This document shows, in pieces, positions 54,307 through 64,000 of a DNA stretch of 64,000 bases; the stretch's first letter is position 1; the number at the start of each line of letters is the position of its first letter. The position numbers and the translations under genes were made by a program. The notes beneath the pieces were generated by a model that saw nothing but the letters and a program-made list of their open reading frames with translations, ran no database searches and was not told where the DNA came from. The stretch is from contig JAFGVE010000027.1 of assembly GCA_016938175.1 (NCBI GenBank), positions 93,537 through 157,536 of the forward strand, in the 5' to 3' direction. The DNA is from Campylobacterales bacterium. GTDB lineage: Bacteria; Campylobacterota; Campylobacteria; Campylobacterales; Sulfurimonadaceae.

Positions 54307-55186
54307 TTAAGGTCTCACTGAGTGCTTTTTTGAGTTGTTTTGCAGAGAACTTCTTTAACACTGTGTAGTGGTGTTCTTCTAAAAACTGTGACATCTCTTT
54401 TTGGTTTGTAGCTGTCTGAATTGCGATGAAAGGTGTTCCTATACTATAGAGCTCATTTGCAATTCCACTTGGAGTAATGATTGCAAGTTTCGCTCTGTGT
54501 GCCAATTTTGCAAACTCCTGCGTTTGAATATGTAAAGTAATGTGTTTGTATTTGTCCGTATACGTTTTAAGGGCTTCTAAGTTTTTGTTTGCAGGTGTAG
54601 TGACTACGTCAATAGTAAAAGGAGAACTATCTTGAAGTGTTTGGAGTATTTTCATACTTAAGTTGAGAGAATCACTGCCTCCTATTGCAATGAGAAGAGA
54701 CTCTTTTTTACTTGTTGTATCGAGAGTAAAAAACTCATCGCGAAGAAGAGTATATTCCGCACCACATTGGATAAGAGCGTGCTTGGGAACAAGGTTTTTG
54801 TATTTGCTCTTTTTTGCGTAAATGTTATGATTTAACACTATATCGCAGTGGTGTGCTTGGTATATATCATCAAGCACCATAAGGGTTACTTGAGGAACTC
54901 TACGTTTGAGCTCTCTTTCAAAACTTTTATCAATAGTGTAACTGTCTATAATGAGCAGTTCTATAGAAAGTTTTTCACAGAGTTTGGCGAGAGGGTCAAC
55001 ACCTTGTTTTTTAAGAGAGTGCAGTTGGTAGCCTTTACTGATTATGAGTTTGTCAAGGTTCCCCTTAAGAGGACGTGTCGCAAAGCTAATAGTGTCTTGT
55101 TTGAATTTTTCTGCAAGAACTAAGTCCCGCATAATGTGTCCGGTGCCTATTTTATGTGAAGCATCTGCTCGAATTAAGATTTGCAT
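54299..55186 (-). CDS. pseG: UDP-2,4-diacetamido-2,4,6-trideoxy-beta-L-altropyranose hydrolase
   Basis: PseG removes UDP before PseI acts. The 295 aa GT-B-like product begins IRADASHKIGTGHIMRDLVLA, with catalytic H17, and has ATRPLKGNLDKLI, LMVLDDIYQAHHCDIVLNHN, LLIAIGGSDSLNLSMKIL and AIITPSGIANELYSIGTPFI. The length excludes a fused PseH acetyltransferase domain, which occurs in some species. It overlaps pseF by 13 bp. Confidence 0.93.
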   Translation of the reverse strand: MQILIRADASHKIGTGHIMRDLVLAEKFKQDTISFATRPLKGNLDKLIISKGYQLHSLKKQGVDPLAKLCEKLSIELLIIDSYTIDKSFERELKRRVPQVTLMVLDDIYQAHHCDIVLNHNIYAKKSKYKNLVPKHALIQCGAEYTLLRDEFFTLDTTSKKESLLIAIGGSDSLNLSMKILQTLQDSSPFTIDVVTTPANKNLEALKTYTDKYKHITLHIQTQEFAKLAHRAKLAIITPSGIANELYSIGTPFIAIQTATNQKEMSQFLEEHHYTVLKKFSAKQLKKALSETLNA

Positions 55187-55871
55187 CGTTTTTTTATCAC
55201 TTCATACAGGAGTTCAGCTTGTTCAAAATCTTCTATTTCATCTATATCCTGCACTAAATATCTTGGTAGGACAATAGGAATTGAGTCGTTTCCAAACATG
55301 ATTTCATGAGAGTTTTTTGTCATCTTATTAAAGTAAAATTGTCCAGCATCCTGATAGGCCTTTTCAAGGTCTTGACTACGTTTTGAAAAGTTTTCTCTCC
55401 AGAACATTTCACATCTTCCATCTTCCGTAATTTTAAAAGTACGCTGTATTGGAAATGGCATGGAGGTTGCACTAAAGCTATATTTTGCATCACTCTCTTT
55501 GAGTTTTTCAAAACCCTCTTTAAGGTATTTTGCTTCTAAAAATGGTGCTGTTGCATAGAGAGTACAAACGTAACTTAAAACATATCCATTGTGTTGTAGA
55601 TACTCTATGGCGTGATTGATGACAGCCCCTGAACTTGTAAAATCATCACTTAACTCTTTTGGTCTTATAAAAGGAACATTAGCTCCATACTCTTGTGCTA
55701 TCTCTGCAATTTTTTCATCATCTGTACTGACAATAATTTCATCAAAGAGTCCCGATGCAAATGCAGCTTCAATAGAGTAGGCAATCAGCGGTTTACCATG
55801 AAACTCTTTGATATTCTTATGGGGGATACGTTTACTTCCTCCACGGGCAGGAATTATAGCTACACACTTCA

Positions 55872-55872
<1 letters not shown>
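55174..55872 (-). CDS. pseF: Pseudaminic acid cytidylyltransferase
   Basis: PseF activates pseudaminic acid to CMP-Pse, the donor for Maf. The 232 aa product has the CMP-nonulosonate synthetase signature: AIIPARGGSKRIPHKNIKEF, IVSTDDEKIAEIAQEYGA, LYATAPFLEAKYL and QDIDEIEDFEQAELLYE. It overlaps the pseC stop by 1 base. Confidence 0.94.
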
Positions 55873-58006
<2,134 letters not shown>

Positions 58007-59386
58007 TTAGTTAGACTCCGCGTCTATCATCATTTGAATAGAAGAGAATTGCGCATTTATTTGGCTGATGAGTGAGTCATAAGCGGCAAATCTTGCCGCC
58101 ATAGCTGCGTAACGTGCATCTAGGCTAGCCGTTGCATTTTCCAAACTTTCGGCAAATTTTTTAGACTCTGTATCAAGTGCTTCAGCAAAAGAGCTAAAGA
58201 GCTGGTTTGGCCCTGTATAGCCTACAAGTTGTTCGTTAATGTTTGTGAAAATTCCGGGACTAAATTCCCCATTAGTATCAGTTGAACCAGTGAAAAATGC
58301 TTGTACTGCCTCTGGATCAGCATCTATTTTTGCTTCTAGTGTAGAGGCTGAAAAAGACATGGTTCCTGTTTCATTTAGCTCTATACCGTAGTTGATGAGG
58401 GAATCTCCATTAAAAATTTGTGTCATCATCGAGCTTAGTTCTCTTGAAAGAGATTTAATAAAGCTATCGTTATTAAAAACACCTTCAACCCCAGTTTCGA
58501 CTTTATAGTCAGTCATGTCGTTAAGGTTTGACACAAGTTCGTTGTAACTATCTACGAGGAGTTGCATCTCATCTACTATAGGTGTTTTATCTAAAGAGAT
58601 ATTGACGTTTGAGAAGTCACCCTCTTCATTGAGTGTAATGTTGACACCATTGACAAAATCATTAAAGCTGTTTGTACCTCTTGTTGCGAGTATGCCATTG
58701 TACTTAAAGGTTGCATCAGTAGCCTCTTGTACTTTTTCATAACCATATGGGTTTGTAGCCTCATCGTAGGCATTAAAAAGAGCCGCATCAAGATTTCCAG
58801 AAGTATCTGTTATGGTAAGCGCTTGATTTGCACCTGTCTGTTTTGATGAGACGACAAGGTTGAAGCTATCTGTTCCTGTTTGGAGTATTGATGCTGAGAA
58901 TGTATCACCTCCAGCGTCTGTAATAGCCTGCGCAAGGTCTTGAAGTGTCATTGTAGAGTTATAAGAAACTTCAAAACTCTCTTCGCCACTTCCTATGGTC
59001 AGTATTCCTGAAGAAGATGCGACTAATGTCTCATCTCTATCTGTCATAGCACCAAGTTTAGTTACATCTTTTTTTGCCAGATTAATTGTTTCTAATGTGA
59101 AAGAATCGACATCCATTCCAGCGTCTATGCTTACTGTGGCCTCACCGCTTACATTAACACTTTTGTTATCAAAAATAGTGTCATAACTAAGTGCAGAAGC
59201 ACTCGCTTTAAAGCTTGTCATAAGAGATGTTAAAAGTGAGTAAGCATCTTGCTTTTGCTGATTTAACTCAATGTCTGCAGCAATTGGTGCAATCTGAGTC
59301 GCCTCATCCGCAGCTCGAAGTTGATCGAGAACATCTGCTGTGAGAACACCAGAACCAATTCCGAGTGAACTAATATTTCCAGCCAT
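58007..59386 (-). CDS. fliD: Flagellar filament cap protein FliD
   Basis: FliD caps the filament and guides flagellin folding. The 459 aa product has the FliD N-terminal domain (ISSLGIGSGVLTADVLDQLRAADEA; NQQKQDAYSLLTSLMTSF), a flagellin-like middle, and a C-terminal helical region (KFAESLENATASLDARYAAMAARFAAYDSLISQINAQF, shown here only as the start of the motif at residues 410-447) ending near SSIQMMIDAESN. It is the first gene of the operon carrying the pse genes, with a sigma-28-like -10 box upstream. Confidence 0.92.
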   Translation of the reverse strand: MAGNISSLGIGSGVLTADVLDQLRAADEATQIAPIAADIELNQQKQDAYSLLTSLMTSFKASASALSYDTIFDNKSVNVSGEATVSIDAGMDVDSFTLETINLAKKDVTKLGAMTDRDETLVASSSGILTIGSGEESFEVSYNSTMTLQDLAQAITDAGGDTFSASILQTGTDSFNLVVSSKQTGANQALTITDTSGNLDAALFNAYDEATNPYGYEKVQEATDATFKYNGILATRGTNSFNDFVNGVNITLNEEGDFSNVNISLDKTPIVDEMQLLVDSYNELVSNLNDMTDYKVETGVEGVFNNDSFIKSLSRELSSMMTQIFNGDSLINYGIELNETGTMSFSASTLEAKIDADPEAVQAFFTGSTDTNGEFSPGIFTNINEQLVGYTGPNQLFSSFAEALDTESKKFAESLENATASLDARYAAMAARFAAYDSLISQINAQFSSIQMMIDAESN

Positions 59387-59424
59387 AACAAATCCTTTTG
59401 TTTCGCATATTATTTATACATTAT

Positions 59425-59432
59425 ATATCGGT
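59425..59432 (-). promoter_or_regulatory. Sigma-28-like -10 box upstream of fliD
   Basis: On the minus strand ACCGATAT lies 38 bp before the fliD ATG. At the proper distance upstream there is only TTTACTAT, a weak match to the TAAAGTTT box, so the call rests on the -10 element and gene function. Confidence 0.45.
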
Positions 59433-59504
59433 AAATTTTAAAAATAGTAAAGTGCATTATACTCAAAAATATTTGCTAAATTTACTTTAGGAAAATCGCA
59501 CTCT

Positions 59505-59512
59505 GCCGATAT
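59505..59512 (+). promoter_or_regulatory. Sigma-28-like -10 box upstream of fliS
   Basis: GCCGATAT, the consensus form of the FliA -10 box, lies 42 bp before the fliS ATG. The -35 position holds TTTAGGAA, a poor match. Together with the divergent fliD element it suggests a bidirectional flagellar promoter region of 168 bp. Confidence 0.5.
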
Positions 59513-59554
59513 ACTTTTCAATGAAGACCTGCAGGTTATAGCGAAGGAAAAATT

Positions 59555-59926
59555 ATGTACACAAATACTGCACACAATATTTACACTCAAAATAATGTAG
59601 GAATAGAGTCTCCTTACAAGCTCGTTTCTATGCTTTATGAGGGTGTTTTACGTTTTAATGCGCAGGCAAAAAAAGCGATGAAAGATGGGGATGTTGAAAA
59701 GACTACATATTGGATAAACCGTTCTGTCGCTGTTATTACGGAATTAATTGCTATTTTAGACTTTAAACAGGGTGAGGTAGCGTTATACTTGGATGGACTC
59801 TATGGTTATCAGATAAACTCACTTTTTAACGCAAACGCTAACGACGACACTACGAAAATTGATGAAGTAAGTGGTGTTTTTAAAGGTCTTTTAGAGGCAT
59901 GGCGCGAAACTACCGATGTGGCGTAA
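59555..59926 (+). CDS. fliS: Flagellin export chaperone FliS
   Basis: FliS binds the flagellin C-terminus in the cytoplasm to prevent early polymerisation. The 123 aa helical product has the family motifs: NNVGIESPYKLVSMLYEGVLRF, INRSVAVITELIAILDF and LYLDGLYGYQINSLFNAN. GCGAAGGA precedes the ATG. The next small gene overlaps its end by 11 bp. Confidence 0.93.
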   Translation: MYTNTAHNIYTQNNVGIESPYKLVSMLYEGVLRFNAQAKKAMKDGDVEKTTYWINRSVAVITELIAILDFKQGEVALYLDGLYGYQINSLFNANANDDTTKIDEVSGVFKGLLEAWRETTDVA

Positions 59927-60170
59927 AAGTTTAGAGCTTGCCATTATTGAAAAAGATGTGGCAAAAATGGAGGAGTTATTACAAACTATTCCAGAATTTA
60001 CAACTCTTGAGGAGATGCAACGTGCGCAAGCACTGCTTCGTGAATCAGTAAAACTTCTTGAGGCTCTTAAAAGTGAGACTCTCTCTACAATGAAACGTAT
60101 CAAGCAAAATAGTGATTTTTTAAAAGTATCACAAGAAAAAGAGTTTGGTAGGTTAGATATCCGCTCTTAA
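59916..60170 (+). CDS. Small helical protein at the FliT position
   Basis: The 84 aa product is almost all helix (KSLELAIIEKDVAKMEELL, EMQRAQALLRESVKLLEAL) and Glu/Lys-rich. In many bacteria fliS is followed by fliT, a short helical chaperone for FliD. Sequence similarity is too weak for a firm call, but size, helicity, overlap with fliS and the nearby fliD all fit. Its stop overlaps the convergent SDR stop by 4 bp. Confidence 0.6.
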   Translation: MWRKSLELAIIEKDVAKMEELLQTIPEFTTLEEMQRAQALLRESVKLLEALKSETLSTMKRIKQNSDFLKVSQEKEFGRLDIRS

Positions 60171-60865
60171 TTTTTTGCTTTTTTCTTTATCCCAAAGTGT
60201 AAACTTCGTATAGTGTACTCACTTACTACTGCCCCTTTACGCATAGTGAGTATATGCTCAACTGCATCGGCTATATCTGAAGCGAGTAGTTTTTCATCTT
60301 CTTTATCTGAAGTTTCAAATCGAAGTGCATCGTAAAAAGATGATTCTGTCATATCTGGATTGATATTTGTAATACTCAAAGAGCTTTTACGTGTCTCTTC
60401 AAACAGTGCATCACCAAAGGCTTTTAGTCCCGCTTTTGTTGCAGAGTAAACTCCTGCAAATTTACTTGCTCGAAGTGCTTCTATGGAGTTTATATTAATG
60501 AGATATCCGCCATTTTTTTTGAGTGAACGAAGTGTTGCATTGCTAAGAAGCATAGGCGTAGTCAAATTGAGCTGAGTCATTTTGCTTATTGTCTCTAAAG
60601 ATAGCTCTTCATGTGGTGCAAAACGTCCAAATCCAGCAATGTTTAGTAAGATATCTATGGACTCTTCTTGCAGTTCTTTACAGAGTTGTAGCGTCTGTTT
60701 CTCCTCGCTTAAATCAGCTTTTTTAAAAGAGAAGTTTTTATGTTTTACAAGCTCTTCATCTTCTGTTCTACTGATACCTATAACTTTGTAGTTAAGCAGA
60801 AGCAAACGTTGTGTGACAGCCTTTCCTATACCACGACTTGCTCCTGTGACAACTGCAGTTTTCAT
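60167..60865 (-). CDS. Short-chain dehydrogenase/reductase
   Basis: The 232 aa classical SDR has TGASRGIGKAV as NAD(P)-binding motif, NIAGFGRF in the NNAG position, the catalytic Ser in ININSIEAL and YSATKAGLKAF as YxxxK. The ATG at 60865 (MKTAVVTG) is chosen; one at 60880 is in frame. It is divergent from the HAD gene, 34 bp away. The substrate is unknown. Confidence 0.88.
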   Translation of the reverse strand: MKTAVVTGASRGIGKAVTQRLLLLNYKVIGISRTEDEELVKHKNFSFKKADLSEEKQTLQLCKELQEESIDILLNIAGFGRFAPHEELSLETISKMTQLNLTTPMLLSNATLRSLKKNGGYLININSIEALRASKFAGVYSATKAGLKAFGDALFEETRKSSLSITNINPDMTESSFYDALRFETSDKEDEKLLASDIADAVEHILTMRKGAVVSEYTIRSLHFGIKKKAKN

Positions 60866-60899
60866 CCCAAATACCACCATTTTTGCTATACTGCTTTTT

Positions 60900-61721
60900 A
60901 TGAAAAAAATATATATAACAGATTTAGACCATACATTCTTACGTAATGATTTATCGATAAGTGATTATACTAAAAATATTTGGAACTCTCATGCCAAAAG
61001 CTCGATAATGGGGATTGCTACAGCAAGAACTTATAAAAAAACTATGGAGTTTATGCAGGGTGTTACAATTAATGCGCCCATGATACTTTTAGATGGTGCT
61101 TTGATAGCAACTCAAGAGAGAAAGATTATAGATACAAAACTTATATCTAAAGAGATAGGTGATGCTATTATTCAAGAGGGCATCAAGTTTGGGATTTATC
61201 CTTTTGTTATCTCTTTAGCGGATAAAAATCTTAATGAAGCATTTTTGTATAGTCATATTTTAAATGATGTACAGAAGATTGTTCTCTCACGTTATGCAAA
61301 AGATGATAATTTAATAGAGCAGAAAAACTTGCGTGCGGTGGATGAAAACTTTAAAATTGTTTATATGGGTGATGAGATGCTTTTAAAAGCACTTCATGAG
61401 AGTTTAGAATCTTTATTTCACGATGAACTCAAATACATCTTCGCACCCGAAGCTTACGTTGGATGTTATTTCTTGACTATTTTACATAAAGATGCAGATA
61501 AGTCGCATGGAATAAAAAGCGTGAGTGAGGCACTTGGTTTTGATTTAACTAAGTTGACAGTATTTGGAGACAACTTTAATGATGTTGGAATGTTTGCACT
61601 CGCAGGCAAGTCCATAGCAATGCAAAATGCTCAAGAGGGCGTGAAATGTCAGGCCGATATTGTTTTGGAACATACAAATGATGAAGATGGTGTCGCTCGT
61701 TATTTAGAGGGATTGTTATGA
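60900..61721 (+). CDS. Cof-type HAD phosphatase
   Basis: The 273 aa product has HAD motif I DLDHTFLRND, motif II IATARTY, and motifs III/IV LHKDADKSHGIKSV and VFGDNFNDVGMFALAG, with the C2-type cap between them, as in Cof and sugar-phosphate phosphatases. The ATG at 60900 is the family start; the frame is open further upstream across the divergent SDR gene. It overlaps the sugar transporter by 4 bp, so its substrate is probably a sugar phosphate. Confidence 0.85.
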   Translation: MKKIYITDLDHTFLRNDLSISDYTKNIWNSHAKSSIMGIATARTYKKTMEFMQGVTINAPMILLDGALIATQERKIIDTKLISKEIGDAIIQEGIKFGIYPFVISLADKNLNEAFLYSHILNDVQKIVLSRYAKDDNLIEQKNLRAVDENFKIVYMGDEMLLKALHESLESLFHDELKYIFAPEAYVGCYFLTILHKDADKSHGIKSVSEALGFDLTKLTVFGDNFNDVGMFALAGKSIAMQNAQEGVKCQADIVLEHTNDEDGVARYLEGLL

Positions 61722-62983
61722 AATTAACTCAAGAGTCTTCAAGTATAGTTGCTATGTTTATCATAGGTACTCTTTTTTTTATATTTGGATTTGTCACTTG
61801 GCTAAACGGCTCACTGATACCTTTTTTAAAAATTATCTGTGATCTTAATGAGTTTGAGGCACTTTTTGTCACGTTTGCATTTTACATCGCTTATACGGTC
61901 ATGGCGTTTCCAATGGCATATGTTTTAGAAAAAACAGGTTATAAGAGAGGGATGAGCTTAGGCTTGGGAGTTATGTCTATAGGAAGTCTTATTTTTATAC
62001 CTGCTGCATTTAGTGGTATGTATATCTTGTTTCTCATTGCTCTTTTTACACTTGGAACGGGATTGACAATATTACAAACAGCATCAAATCCATACATTGT
62101 ACTCATTGGACCTATAGAGAGTGCAGCAAAACGTATAAGCATTATGGGACTTATCAATAAAAGTGCAGGTGTTTTAGCACCTCTTGTATTTACTTTTTTA
62201 GTGCTCTCAGATATGCCAAGTGGCGAAGAGTTGATGAGTATAGATAAAACAGGTTTAGCCCAGCAGTTAGTGATACCTTATATGATTATGGCGTGTACTC
62301 TTTTGATTTTGGCTCTTTTTATTCTTTTTTCAAAACTACAGGAGCTCTCTTTTAGTGAAGATAGCTGTGATGATGGTTCTGTATTTGCATTTCCAAAAGT
62401 TGTTTTAGGAGCTGTCGCTCTCTTTTTTTATGTTGGTATAGAAGTTATTGCAGGCGATACTATAGGATTATATGCACAGAGTATTGGTGCCGAGAATGCA
62501 ACAGCTATGACTGCATATACAATGTTTTTTATGGTTATGGGATATATTGTAGGTGTTGTAGCTATCCCTAAATATCTTTCACAGCAAAAAGCACTTGTAA
62601 TCTCTGCGTATATTGGTATGCTTTTTCTTATCTGGGCTGCGTTTAGTTCACAAACGAGTAATGCATATTCAGAGTTTTTATGGGGTTGGAGTGGTATAGC
62701 TACGGTTGCTGATAGTGTTATGTTTGTTGCTCTTTTGGGTTTTGCTAATGCACTTGTATGGCCTGCTATATGGCCACTTGCATTAGAAGGGCTTGGAAAA
62801 TATACGGCAAAGGCTTCTGCTTTGTTAATTATCGCAATTGCGGGTGGTGCACTTCTTCCTTTGGTATTTGCACAAGTAGCAAAGTATGTAGAGAGTATGC
62901 AACTCGCTTATTTGAGTGGAATAGTCTGTTATCTTTTTATTTTAATGTATGCTCTCTCATGGCATAAAAAAAAGAGTTGGTAG
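61718..62983 (+). CDS. FucP/GluP-type sugar MFS transporter
   Basis: The 421 aa product has twelve membrane helices and family motifs FFIFGFVTWLNGSLIPFLK, YVLEKTGYKRGMSLGLG, LTILQTASNPYIVLIGP and INKSAGVLAPLVF, typical of proton- or sodium-coupled fucose, glucose or galactose importers. It is coupled to a HAD phosphatase and to a hexose-6-phosphate mutarotase, suggesting hexose uptake. Specificity cannot be read. Confidence 0.88.
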   Translation: MKLTQESSSIVAMFIIGTLFFIFGFVTWLNGSLIPFLKIICDLNEFEALFVTFAFYIAYTVMAFPMAYVLEKTGYKRGMSLGLGVMSIGSLIFIPAAFSGMYILFLIALFTLGTGLTILQTASNPYIVLIGPIESAAKRISIMGLINKSAGVLAPLVFTFLVLSDMPSGEELMSIDKTGLAQQLVIPYMIMACTLLILALFILFSKLQELSFSEDSCDDGSVFAFPKVVLGAVALFFYVGIEVIAGDTIGLYAQSIGAENATAMTAYTMFFMVMGYIVGVVAIPKYLSQQKALVISAYIGMLFLIWAAFSSQTSNAYSEFLWGWSGIATVADSVMFVALLGFANALVWPAIWPLALEGLGKYTAKASALLIIAIAGGALLPLVFAQVAKYVESMQLAYLSGIVCYLFILMYALSWHKKKSW

Positions 62984-62990
62984 GTTAGAG

Positions 62991-63824
62991 ATGCATAAAA
63001 TACATACACTAGAGAATGGTTTTAAATATCTTGAAGTAAGTAACACGTTATCTCATGCAAAGATTGCTCTGCAAGGAGCGCATATATTTTATTATGCATA
63101 TAAAGGCGGAGAAAACTTACTGTGGCTAAGTGAAAAAAGTGCATATGAGTATGGTGTGGCAATACGTGGAGGAATCCCTTTATGCTGGCCACGTTTTGGC
63201 TCTATAGATGAGTCTCTTCAGCAACACGGTTTTGCTCGTACGATGCTTTTTGAACTTCTGAGTGTTAATGAAAACGATGTAAGTAGTGAGGTGATTTTAA
63301 AACTGAGTGACACACCTGAGAGTCGTGCATTATGGAATCATCGTTTTGAACTAGTTGTGAGAATTGTTATAGGAAAAACATTACAGATATCAATGAGTAC
63401 AAAAAACTTTGATGAAAAAGAGCTTTTTATAACGCAGGCATTTCATACATACTTTAGAGTTTCACATATAAGTAATGTTGTAATAAAAGGACTACAAAAC
63501 AGTTATTACCTCGATACATTGATAGATGAAAAACATAAAGAAAGAGAGCCTTTAAGGATAAATCAAGAGGTAGACAGAGTCTATATGGATACAGATGATT
63601 TTATATATCTTTATGACAAAGATAGAGTGATAACTTTAAAAACGATTGGCTCAGCTTCTACAGTTGTCTGGAATCCATGGATAGAGAAATGCTCAAAAAT
63701 GAGTTATATGGATAAAAATGCTTACAAAGAGTTTGTTTGCATAGAGTCTGCAAATGCTTTTGATGATTTTATACTTATTAAAAGCAAAAAAATTCATACA
63801 TTAAGTTTAGAAGTTTCCTTTTAA
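62991..63824 (+). CDS. D-hexose-6-phosphate mutarotase (YeaD-like aldose 1-epimerase)
   Basis: The 277 aa product has the galactose-mutarotase beta-sandwich with AIRGGIPLCWPRFGS, QQHGFARTMLFEL, TQAFHTYFRVS (catalytic His), VVWNPWIEK and FVCIESANAFDD. The family equilibrates anomers of glucose-6-phosphate and related sugars. ATG 62991 is chosen because it matches the family length, lies 7 bp after the transporter stop and follows TAGAG. Confidence 0.88.
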   Translation: MHKIHTLENGFKYLEVSNTLSHAKIALQGAHIFYYAYKGGENLLWLSEKSAYEYGVAIRGGIPLCWPRFGSIDESLQQHGFARTMLFELLSVNENDVSSEVILKLSDTPESRALWNHRFELVVRIVIGKTLQISMSTKNFDEKELFITQAFHTYFRVSHISNVVIKGLQNSYYLDTLIDEKHKEREPLRINQEVDRVYMDTDDFIYLYDKDRVITLKTIGSASTVVWNPWIEKCSKMSYMDKNAYKEFVCIESANAFDDFILIKSKKIHTLSLEVSF

Positions 63825-63832
63825 AAAGGAAA
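63814..63832 (+). terminator. Possible AT-rich terminator hairpin after the mutarotase gene
   Basis: TTTCCTTTT (63814-63822) and AAAAGGAAA (63824-63832) form an inverted repeat around the stop codon, followed by TAAGTTTCTATTATTTTC. The loop would have to open two or more pairs and the T-run is broken, so this is tentative. Confidence 0.3.
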
Positions 63833-63893
63833 TAAGTTTCTATTATTTTCAATATTTTCCCCCTAAATCCTTGAATTTCAAAAGTAGTTTGAG

Positions 63894-63899
63894 TATAAT
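63894..63899 (+). promoter_or_regulatory. -10 box of the S10 ribosomal operon
   Basis: TATAAT in TTTGAGTATAATTCCGC lies 56 bp before the rpsJ ATG, giving a leader of about 50 nt. Confidence 0.6.
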
Positions 63900-63955
63900 T
63901 CCGCTCCCTTAAAATGGTTGGGCTAGGATCCAACGAGTTCTTTAGAAGGAAAAAC

Positions 63956-64000
63956 ATGGAAAAAATTCGTTTAAAATTGAAAGCTTACGATCATCGTGTA
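63956..64000 (+). CDS. rpsJ: 30S ribosomal protein S10, first 15 codons
   Basis: The window ends in MEKIRLKLKAYDHRV, the start of ribosomal protein S10, behind AGAAGGA. This is normally the first gene of the S10-rplC-rplD-rplW operon, which should continue to the right. Confidence 0.92.
   Translation, partial: MEKIRLKLKAYDHRV

Overview
The window is AT-rich, densely packed chromosomal DNA from a Campylobacterota (Epsilonproteobacteria) relative, most likely a Sulfurimonas-like sulfur oxidiser. The indications are a soxXYZA cluster with a monohaem SoxA, a menaquinone gene of the futalosine pathway (mqnD), an epsilon-type flagellin, a Maf-family flagellin glycosyltransferase with a pseudaminic acid operon, the recA-eno-FtsB-like-AMIN gene order, and a cell-wide habit of 1-base and ATGA gene overlaps. 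The genus is an inference from gene content. I saw no tRNA, rRNA, CRISPR array, insertion sequence or prophage, and no gene-free stretch longer than 300 bases.

Region 1 (1-5689): sulfur oxidation and its likely control. On the minus strand a three-gene sensory operon (membrane-anchored periplasmic Cache protein, OmpR-type response regulator, histidine kinase) is followed by soxX-soxY-soxZ-soxA, with soxA cut by the window edge. A DsrE-like secreted protein is divergent. The soxX and DsrE-like promoters share the same arrangement of two TTTTACAC direct repeats 11 bp apart, placed 8 bp from a -10 box, which suggests one regulator drives both.

Region 2 (5755-33915): housekeeping genes. They include cdsA-dxr-tsaD, thiol peroxidase, a beta-barrel outer membrane protein, a polysaccharide export pair (SLBB/Wza-like and Wzz-like) in one operon with mqnD, fliQ and murB, then recA, eno, an FtsB-like protein, an AMIN protein, a GGDEF-EAL protein whose N-terminus is out of frame at a run of eight T, mgtE, a CorC/CNNM protein, asnB with an EamA transporter, a ketopantoate reductase-like gene, msrA, and the operon topA-phosphodiesterase-bioB-antiporter-AMMECR1-like-hypothetical.

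Region 3 (34013-60170): a flagellar glycosylation island bounded by flagellin (flaA) and by fliD/fliS. The plus-strand half starts with Maf, then an aminotransferase, ATP-grasp ligase, Gfo/Idh dehydrogenase, pyruvyltransferase, an FrhB-like iron-sulfur protein, a TPR-hydrolase, a putative glycosyltransferase, a methyltransferase and an RgpF-like protein. The minus-strand half is one long operon fliD-pseB-pseC-pseF-pseG-ATP-grasp-HAD-pseI-tagD-like-tagB-like. Together they should make CMP-pseudaminic acid (the PseH step is not in the window), decorate it or a second sugar, and attach glycan to flagellin. Flagellar-type promoters sit before flaA, fliD, fliS and possibly maf.

Region 4 (60167-64000): a short-chain dehydrogenase, then a small sugar-handling group (HAD phosphatase, FucP-like sugar transporter, hexose-6-phosphate mutarotase), and finally the start of rpsJ, the first gene of the S10 ribosomal protein operon.
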